64,000 nt of DNA, taken from contig NZ_CP100462.1 of NCBI RefSeq assembly GCF_024228675.1, positions 62,001 through 126,000 on the forward strand. Direction: 5' to 3'. The position numbers were made by a program, and so were the translations under genes. Within the stretch, counting starts at the first letter, position 1. Every line of letters begins with the position of its first letter. Positions 8,228 through 16,064 of the stretch are shown in pieces. The notes beneath the pieces were generated by a model, which ran no database searches, had not been told where the DNA came from, and saw nothing but the letters and a program-made list of their open reading frames with translations. This DNA comes from Salinigranum marinum (GTDB lineage: Archaea; Halobacteriota; Halobacteria; Halobacteriales; Haloferacaceae).

Positions 8228-8731
8228 TCACGCCGCCACGTCGTGAAACGCGACCGCGCCAGTCTCGGTGTCGTAAATCGCGACGGTGTTGTGTTCTGCT
8301 GGCACTGTCGGGAACTGCGCGCCCGGATTGAGGACGACGCAGCCGTCGACCTCGCGGTGGTCGCGTTCGTGGTGGTGACCGTAACAGACCAGGTCGTACG
8401 CGCCCGACGAGGCGAGGTCCTCGACGCGCTCGCGGGACTCGCCGTGGAGGACGGCGACGCGTGCGCCGTCGAACGTGAGTTCGGCGAGGCGACCGTGGAG
8501 TTCGCTGCCGTTGCCGAGCGCTCTGAAGCCGGCTTCGAGCCCGTCGAGTTCGCCGTCGTTGTTGCCGAGCACGCCGTGGACCTCGAACCCCTCGAAGAAC
8601 GGAAGCACCGGCGGGGCGATGACGTCGCCACAGTGGACCAGCGTGTCGACGCCCTCGCGCTCGAAGACGGCGACGGCGCGCTCGACGCTCGCGACGTTGT
8701 CGTGCGTATCGGAGATGACGCCCAGTTTCAT
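8228..8731 (-). CDS. YfcE/MJ0936-family metallophosphoesterase
   Basis: 167 residues with the calcineurin-like metal-binding motifs in order: GVISDTHDN at the N-terminus, HCGDV, GNND, VLHGE, and GHHH near residue 118. Proteins of this family are di-metal phosphodiesterases active on artificial diesters; the physiological substrate is unknown. The start ATG 8731 puts Met-Lys directly before the first strand, as in MJ0936. It is convergent with the isomerase gene, with 13 bp between stops. Confidence 0.9.
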   Translation of the reverse strand: MKLGVISDTHDNVASVERAVAVFEREGVDTLVHCGDVIAPPVLPFFEGFEVHGVLGNNDGELDGLEAGFRALGNGSELHGRLAELTFDGARVAVLHGESRERVEDLASSGAYDLVCYGHHHERDHREVDGCVVLNPGAQFPTVPAEHNTVAIYDTETGAVAFHDVAA

Positions 8732-8927
8732 GCCCGGTCGTTCGACCGCCGCGCGTAAAACCGTGGCTCCGCACTCCCGCATTCCCGTGGTTCCGTACCG
8801 GACGACCACGGACGGGACTGTGCCGTCGTCGTCCCGTGGCTGTTCACGCCCGCATAAGTAACTCGTCTCCGGAAGAGCGGGATTTTACCAGGGGCGTAAC
8901 TAACGCGATCGGTCGCGTACGACCCCC

Positions 8928-9152
8928 GTGAGTACTGAGACGAACACACCGGCGGATAGAAGCGCGATGGGCGTCGCCGAGCGCCCGACCAGTCCGTTCG
9001 AGGCGTGGTACGCGACCGAGGTGCCGTCGATCGTGACGGGGCTGCAGGCGTCGCGGGCCATCTCGGTGTCGACCGCCGAGGTCGCGTGGCGACTCATCGA
9101 CGAGCGGTCCTACGAGCGGGCGCTGGCACTCGTCCTCGGTGAGGCGATCTGA
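8928..9152 (+). CDS. hypothetical 74-residue protein
   Basis: A GTG-started frame with strongly G/C-biased third positions, which supports coding. The first ~20 residues look disordered; the rest is amphipathic-helical, with FEAWYATEVPSIVTG and a C-terminal WRLIDERSYERALALVLGE. I do not recognise the family. The region 8885-8927 before it holds GCGTAACTAAC, a possible TATA-like element. The last codons lie in a perfect 18-bp tandem duplication that continues past the stop. An overlapping minus-strand frame is weaker in codon bias. Confidence 0.5.
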   Translation: MSTETNTPADRSAMGVAERPTSPFEAWYATEVPSIVTGLQASRAISVSTAEVAWRLIDERSYERALALVLGEAI

Positions 9153-9172
9153 ACCGGTGAGGCGATCTGAAC
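9137..9172. repeat. perfect 18-bp tandem duplication across a stop codon
   Basis: Two identical copies of CGGTGAGGCGATCTGAAC stand head to tail at 9137-9154 and 9155-9172. The first copy contains the last codons and TGA of the 74-aa gene; the second repeats them out of the reading frame. This is a simple slippage or unequal-exchange duplication. Confidence 0.95.
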
Positions 9173-9201
9173 GGGCGACCGACACAGCGTCGGTCGCCCG
9201 T
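9171..9201 (+). terminator. 13-bp perfect hairpin downstream of the 74-aa gene
   Basis: ACGGGCGACCGAC (9171-9183) and its exact complement (9189-9201) enclose a 5-nt loop, 19 bases after the stop codon. There is no T tract, only CCCCTACATTATT. Termination is therefore only one reading; a protein-binding site just upstream of the glmU-like promoter box (9208-9218) is the other. Confidence 0.55.
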
Positions 9202-9207
9202 TCCCCT

Positions 9208-9218
9208 ACATTATTACC
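9208..9218 (+). promoter_or_regulatory. TATA-like box of the first glmU-like gene
   Basis: ACATTATTACC sits 24-34 nt before ATG 9242, the spacing expected if transcription starts at or next to the start codon. There is no Shine-Dalgarno sequence, so a leaderless mRNA is likely. Confidence 0.5.
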
Positions 9219-9241
9219 TCCCTGTGTGCTCCTTTTCGCGT

Positions 9242-10447
9242 ATGCAAACAGTCGTACTCGCGGCCGGGGAAGGGACCCGGATGCGGCCGTTGACGGCCTC
9301 ACGCCCCAAACCGATGGTGCCGGTCGCGGACCGCCCGCTGGTCGCGCACACGATCGACGCCGCGGTCGACGCCGGTGCCTCTCACCTGGTATTGGTCGTC
9401 GGCTACGAGGCCGACGCCGTTCGATCGTACTTCGGCGACCACTACCGCGGCGTCCCCGTGACGTTCGCCGTCCAGACCGAACAGCGCGGCACCGCCGACG
9501 CGGTCCGGGTCGCGGCGGCCGAGCTCGACGACGGCCCGTTCGTCGTGCTCAACGGCGACGCGCTGTACGACACGCCCTCGCTGACGCGGCTGTACGAGTC
9601 GGGGCCGGCCGTCGGCTCGTATCGCGTCGACAACCCCTCCTCGTACGGCGTGCTCGTCACCGACGGCGATGGGAGCGACGGCGGGGGGATCCGCGTGACG
9701 GGCGTCATCGAGAAGCCGGCGGAGCCGCCGTCGAACCTGATCAACACGGGTGCGTACCACTTCCCGAGCGAGGCGCAGGCCTGGCTCGACGTGGGCGAGT
9801 CCGAGCGGGGAGAGCTCGAACTCACGGACGTGCTCGAACGGACCTGCGACGCGTTCGACGTCCGGGCGATCCCGTTCGAGCGCTGGCTCGACGTGGGCCG
9901 CCCGTGGGAGCTCCTGGCGGCGAACGAGTGGAAACTGGACGAACTCTCCCCTCGGGTCGACGGCACGGTGGCCGACGACGCGGTGTTGGAAGGGCCCGTC
10001 GTCGTCGAGGCGGGCGCGCGGGTCCGGTCGGGCGTCGTGATCGAGGGCCCCGCGCTGATCCGGGAGCACGCGACGGTCGGCCCGAACGCCTACGTCAGAG
10101 GGGCGACGGTCGTCGGCGAGGAGGCGAAGGTGGGTCACGCCGTCGAGGTGAAGAACTCTATCCTCATGGAAGGGGCGACGGTCGGCCACCTCTCGTACGT
10201 GGGCGACTCCGTCCTCGGCCGCGACGTCAACTTCGGTGCCGGCACGAAGGTGGCGAACCTCCGCCACGACGGGGCCGACGTGAAGCTCACGGTGAAAGGC
10301 GAGCGCGTCGCGACCGGCCGGCGTAAGCTCGGTGTCGTGGTCGGCGACGGCGTCAAGACAGGAATCAACGCCTCACTGAACGCCGGCGTCGTCCTCTCGG
10401 AGGGGTCGCACGTCGCCCCGGGGGAGGTCGTCACGCGGGACCGCTAG
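9242..10447 (+). CDS. glmU: bifunctional sugar-1-phosphate nucleotidyltransferase/acetyltransferase (GlmU-like)
   Basis: 401 residues. The N-terminal nucleotidyltransferase domain (1-235) has the signature LAAGEGTRMRPLT, the Lys-Pro-Met-Val-Pro-Val base contact, LNGDALYD with the metal-binding Asp, and IEKPAEPPSNL. The C-terminal left-handed beta-helix (about 245-395) has hexapeptide repeats ending in VVVGDGVKTGINASLNAG. This matches archaeal GlmU-type enzymes that acetylate GlcN-1-phosphate and form UDP-GlcNAc; related enzymes use other sugars. It stands alone on the plus strand facing glmS and overlaps the convergent HTH gene by 4 nt. Another long GlmU-like gene lies next to glmS, so the division of labour is unclear. 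Confidence 0.85.
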   Translation: MQTVVLAAGEGTRMRPLTASRPKPMVPVADRPLVAHTIDAAVDAGASHLVLVVGYEADAVRSYFGDHYRGVPVTFAVQTEQRGTADAVRVAAAELDDGPFVVLNGDALYDTPSLTRLYESGPAVGSYRVDNPSSYGVLVTDGDGSDGGGIRVTGVIEKPAEPPSNLINTGAYHFPSEAQAWLDVGESERGELELTDVLERTCDAFDVRAIPFERWLDVGRPWELLAANEWKLDELSPRVDGTVADDAVLEGPVVVEAGARVRSGVVIEGPALIREHATVGPNAYVRGATVVGEEAKVGHAVEVKNSILMEGATVGHLSYVGDSVLGRDVNFGAGTKVANLRHDGADVKLTVKGERVATGRRKLGVVVGDGVKTGINASLNAGVVLSEGSHVAPGEVVTRDR

Positions 10448-10923
10448 TCGTCCGTGTACAGCCGGAGGAACGTCTGGAAATCGTCGTCGTCGAACGAGAG
10501 CGTGAGATCGACGGTCCCGGCGTCGCGGTCGTAGCTCAACCGCCGGAGGTCGACGGCCTCTGCGACGAGCCGTAGCGCCGACGCGAGCGCCTCGTCCGGC
10601 GAGCCGTCCGCCGTGACGGCGATCTGGCCCCCGTCGACCGCGACGTAGAGCCCCCGCATCGTCGTGCGGTACGCCCCCTTCGCCTCGGAGACCAGCGGGT
10701 TACAGCGTTCGACGAGACCGAGCGTGTTCAGGCGATCGAGCCGGCGGTAGACGGTCGACTCGGAGACGCCACAGATCGTCGCGAGCTGTTCGACCGTCAC
10801 GGGCGCGCCGGCGGCGGCGGTGAGGATCTCGCGGGAGACGGCGTCGCCGAGCGCGTCGAGCACGGCGGCCGCCTCCGCGTCCCCCCCGAAACCGGGCGTC
10901 TCGGTCGGATCACCGAACACCAT
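10444..10923 (-). CDS. winged-helix transcriptional regulator
   Basis: 159 residues with an N-terminal ArsR-like wHTH (about 20-85: LGDAVSREILTAA, then ICGVSESTVYRRLDRL as the recognition helix) and a ~65-residue C-terminal alpha/beta domain containing LRRLSYDRDAGTVDLTLSF. The second half resembles the C-terminal part of haloarchaeal HTH proteins of unknown ligand. It is tail-to-tail with the glmU-like gene, sharing 4 nt, and lies between the two amino-sugar transcription units. Control of those genes is plausible but not shown by sequence. Confidence 0.82.
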   Translation of the reverse strand: MVFGDPTETPGFGGDAEAAAVLDALGDAVSREILTAAAGAPVTVEQLATICGVSESTVYRRLDRLNTLGLVERCNPLVSEAKGAYRTTMRGLYVAVDGGQIAVTADGSPDEALASALRLVAEAVDLRRLSYDRDAGTVDLTLSFDDDDFQTFLRLYTDD

Positions 10924-11112
10924 CGTCCCTGTGAGCGCACCGGTCCGTCTTAGGTGATGTGGTCACCAGCTATGTCGGGCGGTGCGTCGGACCACCCGGG
11001 CGGCGCACCCTGTGAGCGAGCGGTCCGGTTCTACACTATGTCTGGGCTCCGCCGCCGTACGCGGGAGCCAGTGGACTGTGCGGCCCGCTCTCCGCAGCGC
11101 GTGAGTGTCCGC

Positions 11113-12945
11113 TCACTCGACGGTGACGCACTTCGCGAGGTTGCGCGGCCTGTCGATCGGCCGGTCGAGGAGGCTCGCCGCGTGGTACGCGACGAGCTGG
11201 AGCTGGACGTTGCCGAGGACGCCGGCCACGTCGGGGTGACTCTCGGGGATCGAGAGAACGTAGTCGGCGGCGTCGATGATCGGCCCCTCGCGGGCGCTCG
11301 TGACCGCCACGACGGGCGCGCCGCGCGCCTGGACCTCTTTCACGTTGTTGAGCGTCGCCTCGTCGCCGCGGCCGGTGAACACCGCGAAGACGGGCGTCGC
11401 GGCCGTCACGAGCGCGAGCGGTCCGTGTTTGAGGTCGGAGGCGGCGAAGCCCTCGGCGTGTTCGTAGGAGATCTCCTTGAACTTCAACGCGCCCTCGAGG
11501 GCGACCGGGTGGGCGAGCCCCCGTCCGATGAAGAAGTACGCGTCGCTGCCGGCGAGCGCGGCGGCGACGGCGGCGGCCTCGCTCGTGTCGAGTACCGCCT
11601 GGACCTCCCCTGAGAGCCGGGTGATCGCCGTCAGGAGCGCCTCGCTGTCGACGCTCCACCGGCCCGTGACGTCGTAGACGAGCCGTTCGGCCAACAGCGT
11701 GAGCGCCGTCACCTGCGAGGAGAACGTCTTGGTCGCCGCGACGCCGATCTCGGGGCCGGCCCGGAGGTAGAGCGTGTCGTCGCACTCGCGCGTCACGGAG
11801 GAACCGACGACGTTGGTCACCGCGAGCGTCCGCGCGCCGGCGCTCTTGGCGCGCCGGACCGCGTCGAGAGTGTCGGCCGTCTCGCCCGACTGCGTGACGG
11901 CGACGACGAGCGTCTCCGGCGAGAGCGGCGGGAGGAGTTCGGCGTACTCGCCCGCGACGGCCGCGCGGGCGTCGAACCCGTGCCGGAGCAACAGCGACGA
12001 CGCGAACATCGCCGCGTGGTAGGAGGTGCCCATCGCGACGAGGTGGATCGCGTCGACGTCGGCGAACGCACCTTCGGAGAACTCCGCGAGGTCGACGCGT
12101 CCGTCGAGGGTGTTGACCCGGCCGCGGACCGTCTCGCGCAGCGACACCGGCTGTTCGTTGATCTCCTTCGCCATGAAGTGGTTGTAGCCGGCTTTCGTCG
12201 CGGTCTCGGGGTCCCAGTCGACCGTCTCGACGGCGCGGTCGACGGGGAAACCGGCCGTGTCCGAAAGCGCGTAGCCGTCGGGACGGATCACGAGGAAGTC
12301 ACCGTCGTGGAGGTAGACCACGCGGTCGGTGAAGTCGATGAACGCGGGCACGTCGCTCGCGAGGAACCACTCCCCGTCACCGGGGCCGAACACCAGCGGC
12401 GACCCCATCCGGGTGGCGTAGATGGTCTCCTCGTCGCCGATCAGCGCGGCGATGGCGTAGGAGCCGTCGATCCGGGCGACCGCGTCGCGGAAGGCCGTCT
12501 CGGGCGTCGAGCCGAGCGCCAGTTCGGCCTCGATCAGGTGCGCGATGACCTCGGTGTCGGTCTCGCTGGTGAAGACGTGGCCGGCGGCTGCTAGCTCGCG
12601 ACGGAGCGCGGCGTCGTTGTCGACGATACCGTTGTGGACGACGGCGATCTCGCCGGCGCAGTCGAGGTGCGGGTGTGCGTTGCGATCGGTAACGCCGCCG
12701 TGGGTGGCCCAGCGGGTGTGGCCGATCCCGATGGTGCCGTCGCGCACGCGCCCGCCATCGGTGTCGTTCTCGACGGCGTCGACCAGGGCGTCGACCTCGC
12801 CGACCCGCTTGACGACGCCGACGCCCTCACCGTCGCGTACGGCGATGCCGGCGGAGTCGTAGCCGCGGTATTCGAGTCGGCGCAGGCCGGTCAGCAGGGG
12901 GGTGACCACACCGTCCGGTACGAGACAGGCGGTGATCCCGCACAT
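11113..12945 (-). CDS. glmS: glutamine-fructose-6-phosphate aminotransferase (isomerizing)
   Basis: 610 residues, full length for GlmS. The N-terminal glutaminase (class II amidotransferase) starts MCGI, whose Cys after Met removal is the nucleophile, with GHTRWATHG and DNDAALRREL further on. Two SIS isomerase domains follow, with the sugar-phosphate-binding segments SQSGETADT and ATKTFSSQ, and the C-terminal KCVTVE. It makes glucosamine-6-phosphate from fructose-6-phosphate and glutamine, the first step to UDP-GlcNAc. Its ATG shares one base with the TGA of the upstream GlmU-like gene (TGATG), so the two are co-translated. No glmS ribozyme-like leader is possible in this arrangement. Confidence 0.97.
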   Translation of the reverse strand: MCGITACLVPDGVVTPLLTGLRRLEYRGYDSAGIAVRDGEGVGVVKRVGEVDALVDAVENDTDGGRVRDGTIGIGHTRWATHGGVTDRNAHPHLDCAGEIAVVHNGIVDNDAALRRELAAAGHVFTSETDTEVIAHLIEAELALGSTPETAFRDAVARIDGSYAIAALIGDEETIYATRMGSPLVFGPGDGEWFLASDVPAFIDFTDRVVYLHDGDFLVIRPDGYALSDTAGFPVDRAVETVDWDPETATKAGYNHFMAKEINEQPVSLRETVRGRVNTLDGRVDLAEFSEGAFADVDAIHLVAMGTSYHAAMFASSLLLRHGFDARAAVAGEYAELLPPLSPETLVVAVTQSGETADTLDAVRRAKSAGARTLAVTNVVGSSVTRECDDTLYLRAGPEIGVAATKTFSSQVTALTLLAERLVYDVTGRWSVDSEALLTAITRLSGEVQAVLDTSEAAAVAAALAGSDAYFFIGRGLAHPVALEGALKFKEISYEHAEGFAASDLKHGPLALVTAATPVFAVFTGRGDEATLNNVKEVQARGAPVVAVTSAREGPIIDAADYVLSIPESHPDVAGVLGNVQLQLVAYHAASLLDRPIDRPRNLAKCVTVE

Positions 12946-14105
12946 CAGGCGGTCACCTCGGCGGGGTCGCGGGCCGGATCAGTCACGATCGACCCCGCGC
13001 GGACGGTGGCGTCGGCGTCGACCTGGGAGCCCGGTTCCAGCGTGACGTTCGGGCCGATCACCGCGCGATCGGCGACGACGCTCCCGAGCCGGCGGTTCGC
13101 GTGCAGCGTCCCGCCGAGGCGCACGTCGACGAGCCCCCCCGGCGAGACGACGCCGTCACCCAGTTGGACGCCGGGACCGACGACCGAATCGCGGACGACC
13201 GCGCCCGCGCCGACCCGCGCGTCGGTCAGCAGGACCGACCGTTCGACGACGGCGTTCGGGCCGACGTGGACGTTCTCCTGCAGGCAGGTCCCGCCGCGGA
13301 CGACCGCCCCGGGGCCGAGTTCGCAGTCGGGTCCGACGACGACGTGTCCCTCGACGACCGCGGTCGGGTGGATGCGCGCCGACGCATGGACCGAGTTCGT
13401 GCCGTCGCGGGCGAGCAGGGCCTCCGTCACGGTGAGCAGTTGCCACGGGTTCGACGGGTCGAGCCAGCCCTCCCCGACCAGCACGGAGGTCACCGGGCCG
13501 TCGAGGTGGTCGAGGGCGTCGGTCAGGCGGAGCTCGTCGCCCCACCGCGGCGTGCGGTCAAGCGCGGCGAACACCGAGCGGTCGAAGACGTACACACCCG
13601 CGTTCACGAGGTAGGTGTCGCTCTCTGTGGGGTGCTCGTCGATGTCGGCGATCCGGCCGTGGTCGACGACGACGACGCCGTACGCCTCGGGCGTCTCCGA
13701 GTGGGCGACCGCGACGGTCGCGACAGCGTCGGTCTCTACCCCCCGGGCGATCGTCGCTCGGACGGTGTCCGCGTCGACGACGTTGTCGCCGTTGACGACG
13801 AGGAAACGCTCACCGACGTGCGCTGCGGCCGCGAGGAGCGCGTGGCCGCTCCCGAGTCGGCGCTCCTGGCGGACGAACGCGAGATCGAGATCGGGGTAGC
13901 GCTTCGTCAGGTGCGTCTGGATGCGGTCGGCGCGGTGGCCGACGACGCAGACGATTCGTTCGACACCGGCCGCGACGAGCGCGTCGACGACGTACTCGAC
14001 GACGGGCCGGTTCGCCACTGGGAGCATCGGCTTCGGCTGGTACTTCGTCAGCGGGCGGAGCCGGCGGCCCTCACCCGCGGCGAGGACGACTGCCTCCGCG
14101 ATCAC
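12945..14105 (-). CDS. second GlmU-like sugar nucleotidyltransferase with beta-helix domain
   Basis: 386 residues. The nucleotidyltransferase domain has LAAGEGRRLRPLT, KYQPKPMLPVANRP, VVNGDNVVD and a GVVVVDHGRI stretch; the C-terminal hexapeptide helix runs from about residue 245 (SARIHPTAVVEG) to the end. The start is a GTG at 14105, just before the first strand; residues that would precede it in frame are Arg-rich and implausible. It is the first gene of an operon with glmS (1-nt overlap). Compared with the 9242 gene, the terminal GDGVKTGIN segment is absent, so the acetyltransferase half may differ in substrate or be structural. A possible 18-codon leader ORF ends on its start codon. Confidence 0.85.
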   Translation of the reverse strand: MIAEAVVLAAGEGRRLRPLTKYQPKPMLPVANRPVVEYVVDALVAAGVERIVCVVGHRADRIQTHLTKRYPDLDLAFVRQERRLGSGHALLAAAAHVGERFLVVNGDNVVDADTVRATIARGVETDAVATVAVAHSETPEAYGVVVVDHGRIADIDEHPTESDTYLVNAGVYVFDRSVFAALDRTPRWGDELRLTDALDHLDGPVTSVLVGEGWLDPSNPWQLLTVTEALLARDGTNSVHASARIHPTAVVEGHVVVGPDCELGPGAVVRGGTCLQENVHVGPNAVVERSVLLTDARVGAGAVVRDSVVGPGVQLGDGVVSPGGLVDVRLGGTLHANRRLGSVVADRAVIGPNVTLEPGSQVDADATVRAGSIVTDPARDPAEVTA

Positions 14106-14158
14106 GGTCTCTCGCCCCCGGCGGAGGCGGCTGGAACGGCCAGGACGCTCGTATGCAT
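14102..14158 (-). CDS. possible 18-codon leader ORF overlapping the glmU-like start
   Basis: An ATG at 14158 opens a frame of 18 codons whose TGA (14104-14102) overlaps the GTG start of the nucleotidyltransferase as GTGA. The predicted peptide starts MHTSVLAVPAAS. A TATA-like box sits 25-35 nt before this ATG, so a leaderless transcript would begin at the leader ORF rather than at the enzyme. This would make translation of the operon depend on termination-reinitiation. It could be chance; nothing about the peptide is recognisable. Confidence 0.3.
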   Translation of the reverse strand: MHTSVLAVPAASAGGERP

Positions 14159-14435
14159 ACTGCAGAAAGCGGCCTGAACTGGTATTGTTATGGACGCTGG
14201 ACCAGCGCAGCCGCCGACCGTTAGGCACTTCAACACCGTCGCGATGGTGGTGGCGAGCCGCACGTCGCGGTCGATCCGGGCGGTAGGATGGTCGTAACCG
14301 TCGCCGGTGTACGACTGGAGTGTCGGGGCCCGGACACCCAGCCGAGGCGTGTGGTGTCACTCGCCGTCGCCCCGACGAACGGGGATCGAAGGGCGGCCGG
14401 CGGACAGAATAAAACTCTCGTCGAACCGGACCGGA
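14106..14435. other. 330-bp intergenic region between glmU-like operon and DUF7344 gene
   Basis: The right-hand end of the amino-sugar operon: the leader ORF, a TATA-like box at 14183-14193, then about 240 bp of ordinary GC-rich sequence up to the stop of the DUF7344 gene. I see no further gene or repeat in it. Confidence 0.6.
14183..14193 (-). promoter_or_regulatory. TATA-like box of the glmU-like/glmS operon
   Basis: On the minus strand this reads CCATAACAATA. It is 25-35 nt before the leader ATG 14158 and 78 nt before the enzyme's GTG. Closely similar CATAACAAT/CTTACAAT/CATTACAAT boxes precede three other sugar-related genes in this window (18774, 32541, 39332). Confidence 0.45.
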
Positions 14436-15056
14436 TCAGGCCCGGGGAGCGGGACGGTTCGCCTCCAGGGCGGTGAGTGCGGCGAGCGTCCCCACACTGA
14501 GGAGCGCCCAGGCGACGTCGGGAACGAGCACGAAACCCGGGACGCCGGCGATCGACGCGACGACGCTCGCACCCAGCCCGCCGGCGATCACGAGGTCGCG
14601 CCCGGCGTGAGTCCGCCGGCCGGCCGTCGTGCCCGCCCCGTCCTCGAGGTAGACGTCGAGCTGGGACGCCTCGGGTCTGAGCGCGATATCACCACGGTTC
14701 TTGTCGAAGTCGACGACGCCCGCCGTGGCCATCTTCGGGAGGTGACACTGGTAGAGACCGATGTACACCCGCTTGCGCTGTTTGGACGACAGCGCGCCCA
14801 GTTCGACGCCGTTCTCCCTGGCAGCGATGTACTCGGCCATCTCGCCGAGCTTCGCCGTTCCCCCGTTCAGTTTCAGATACGCGAGTGCCTCCCGGCGGCG
14901 TCGGTTCTTCAGGATCTCGAAGAGCGTATTCTTCGAGAGGCCGGCGGCGGTGGTCGAACCGCCCGCTTCGGTCGGCTCGACCGACCTGGTGTTGGCTCCG
15001 TCGGTCGCGGTCGTCGGTCGGATCGGTTCGTTGGTATCAATAGCTGTCTGACTCAT
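14436..15056 (-). CDS. DUF7344 winged-helix protein with C-terminal membrane helices
   Basis: 206 residues. After a ~40-residue Thr-rich N-terminus comes a DUF7344 wHTH-like core (about 43-145): LFEILKNRRRREALAYL, a middle helix, then YIGLYQCHLPKMATAGVVDFDK. Two hydrophobic segments near the C-terminus (LVIAGGLGASVVASIAGV and AWALLSVGTLAALTALEA) suggest membrane anchoring. The family is widespread in haloarchaea and thought to be regulatory, with no known target. It is a paralogue of 16065-16604, with the same order of DNA-binding-like core and two or more helices. Its leader contains an 11-bp hairpin. Confidence 0.85.
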   Translation of the reverse strand: MSQTAIDTNEPIRPTTATDGANTRSVEPTEAGGSTTAAGLSKNTLFEILKNRRRREALAYLKLNGGTAKLGEMAEYIAARENGVELGALSSKQRKRVYIGLYQCHLPKMATAGVVDFDKNRGDIALRPEASQLDVYLEDGAGTTAGRRTHAGRDLVIAGGLGASVVASIAGVPGFVLVPDVAWALLSVGTLAALTALEANRPAPRA

Positions 15057-15111
15057 ATCGTGTTCCCCCTCGGCAGACAAGACAACGCGACGCACACCCC
15101 CATGTGCAGTC

Positions 15112-15139
15112 AGGACGGGACCGACCGGGGTCCCGTCCT
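15112..15139 (-). promoter_or_regulatory. 11-bp hairpin in the leader of the DUF7344 gene
   Basis: AGGACGGGACC (15112-15122) and its exact complement (15129-15139) enclose a 6-nt loop, 56-83 nt before ATG 15056. If transcription starts 25-30 nt after the TATA-like block at 15189-15200, the hairpin lies inside a leader of ~110 nt, which is long for a haloarchaeon. It may be an RNA element or a dyad operator. Confidence 0.5.
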
Positions 15140-15188
15140 CGCGTCGTATACGCTCGTACCGCACGAGGTCGACTATACGTTCTCTCGG

Positions 15189-15200
15189 TGATAATAAATA
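15189..15200 (-). promoter_or_regulatory. TATA-like element of the DUF7344 gene
   Basis: Minus-strand TATTTATTAT inside otherwise GC-rich sequence, about 135 nt before the start codon. It is the strongest TATA match in the region. Confidence 0.45.
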
Positions 15201-15469
15201 CGTTGCTGACGGTCGCAAGAACTGAATCGTGGGTCGTGCTGACCAGTAAGTTTAGCAGTATATCGTGATGAATTAACTGTCCCGGGCCCCGAGAACCGAG
15301 AGCCGGTGGGGAACCGAGCGAGCCGTCCCTGCTCCTCTCAATCCGTGCGATTCCGGCGGCCGGTTGGGTGAGGTGGCGATCGGAATCCGCGGGAAAGAGA
15401 GGGACCATCGCTGATCACCCCGTCCGACGTGACGGCACGCGGCGGCGGAGCCACGCGCCGGAGACGGCT

Positions 15470-15949
15470 TCAACTGTCGGAGCGGACGGCCGGGAGGTAG
15501 TCGTCGAGCGACAGCGCGAACGGTTCGGCGGTCGGGAGGTCGACCCAGAAGTACTCGAACCGCTGTCCGCGTTCGTCCCCGGAGCCGGTGACGACGTGGA
15601 CCCACCGGTCCCGGCGCTCGTCGATCTCCGCGTGGTAGAAGTGGCGGACGTACTTCGTCGGCGGGCCGGGTCGGCGGGTCCAGACGTCCGAGACGACACG
15701 GCGCGGGTGGTCGACGGTGAGGCCGCTCTCCTCTGTGACCTCCCGCCGGAGTGCCGCCTCGAGCGACTCACCCGGCTCGACTGTCCCCTTGGGCACCTGC
15801 AGGCCGTCGGAGCCGGGGGCACGGAACACGAGCAGTTGGCTCCGGCCGCGGCGGGTGAGATACGCACACACCTTGGGCACGTACGTCGCCTCACGGCGGG
15901 GGTCCAGCGGCGGCGTCCGCGTGACGACAAGTGGGCTGTCGGTGTCCAT
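15470..15949 (-). CDS. NUDIX hydrolase
   Basis: 159 residues with a complete Nudix box starting at GTVEPGESLEAALRREV and ending EESGL, i.e. Gly-x5-Glu-x7-Arg-Glu-x2-Glu-Glu-x-Gly. The VPKG before the box and the FEYFWVDLP stretch near the C-terminus resemble diadenosine-tetraphosphate or (deoxy)nucleotide-hydrolysing members, but substrate prediction in this superfamily is unreliable. It is preceded by 115 bp containing a T/A-rich TAACACGGTGC segment. It does not overlap its neighbours. Confidence 0.92.
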   Translation of the reverse strand: MDTDSPLVVTRTPPLDPRREATYVPKVCAYLTRRGRSQLLVFRAPGSDGLQVPKGTVEPGESLEAALRREVTEESGLTVDHPRRVVSDVWTRRPGPPTKYVRHFYHAEIDERRDRWVHVVTGSGDERGQRFEYFWVDLPTAEPFALSLDDYLPAVRSDS

Positions 15950-16064
15950 ACCGGTCTGTGGCGCGAGTGTCTCATAGTTACACCCGGTGTAACACGGTGC
16001 AGGTGTGGGTTACCGGCCGTTACACGGCTGCTAACGCGAGCGTGACGGCCGCTGGGGCGACGAC

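Larger units (their letters stand above)
15057..15469. other. 413-bp intergenic region with structured leader
   Basis: Lies upstream of the DUF7344 gene and downstream of the NUDIX gene, both on the minus strand. It contains a perfect 11-bp hairpin (15112-15139), an A/T-rich block at 15189-15200 reading CGTATTTATTAT on the minus strand, and a second A/T-rich stretch near 15245-15280 (AAGTTTAGCAGTATATCG on plus). The rest toward 15469 is GC-rich and featureless. Confidence 0.6.

Noticed and set aside
8900-9097. A 65-codon minus-strand frame overlapping the 74-aa gene
   Set aside because: Weaker third-position bias and no promoter-like element at a suitable distance.
12945-14360. The longer 471-codon version of the second GlmU-like protein
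   Set aside because: The first 85 residues are Arg/His-rich and have no similarity to the family; the GTG at 14105 is right before the conserved LAAGEG motif.
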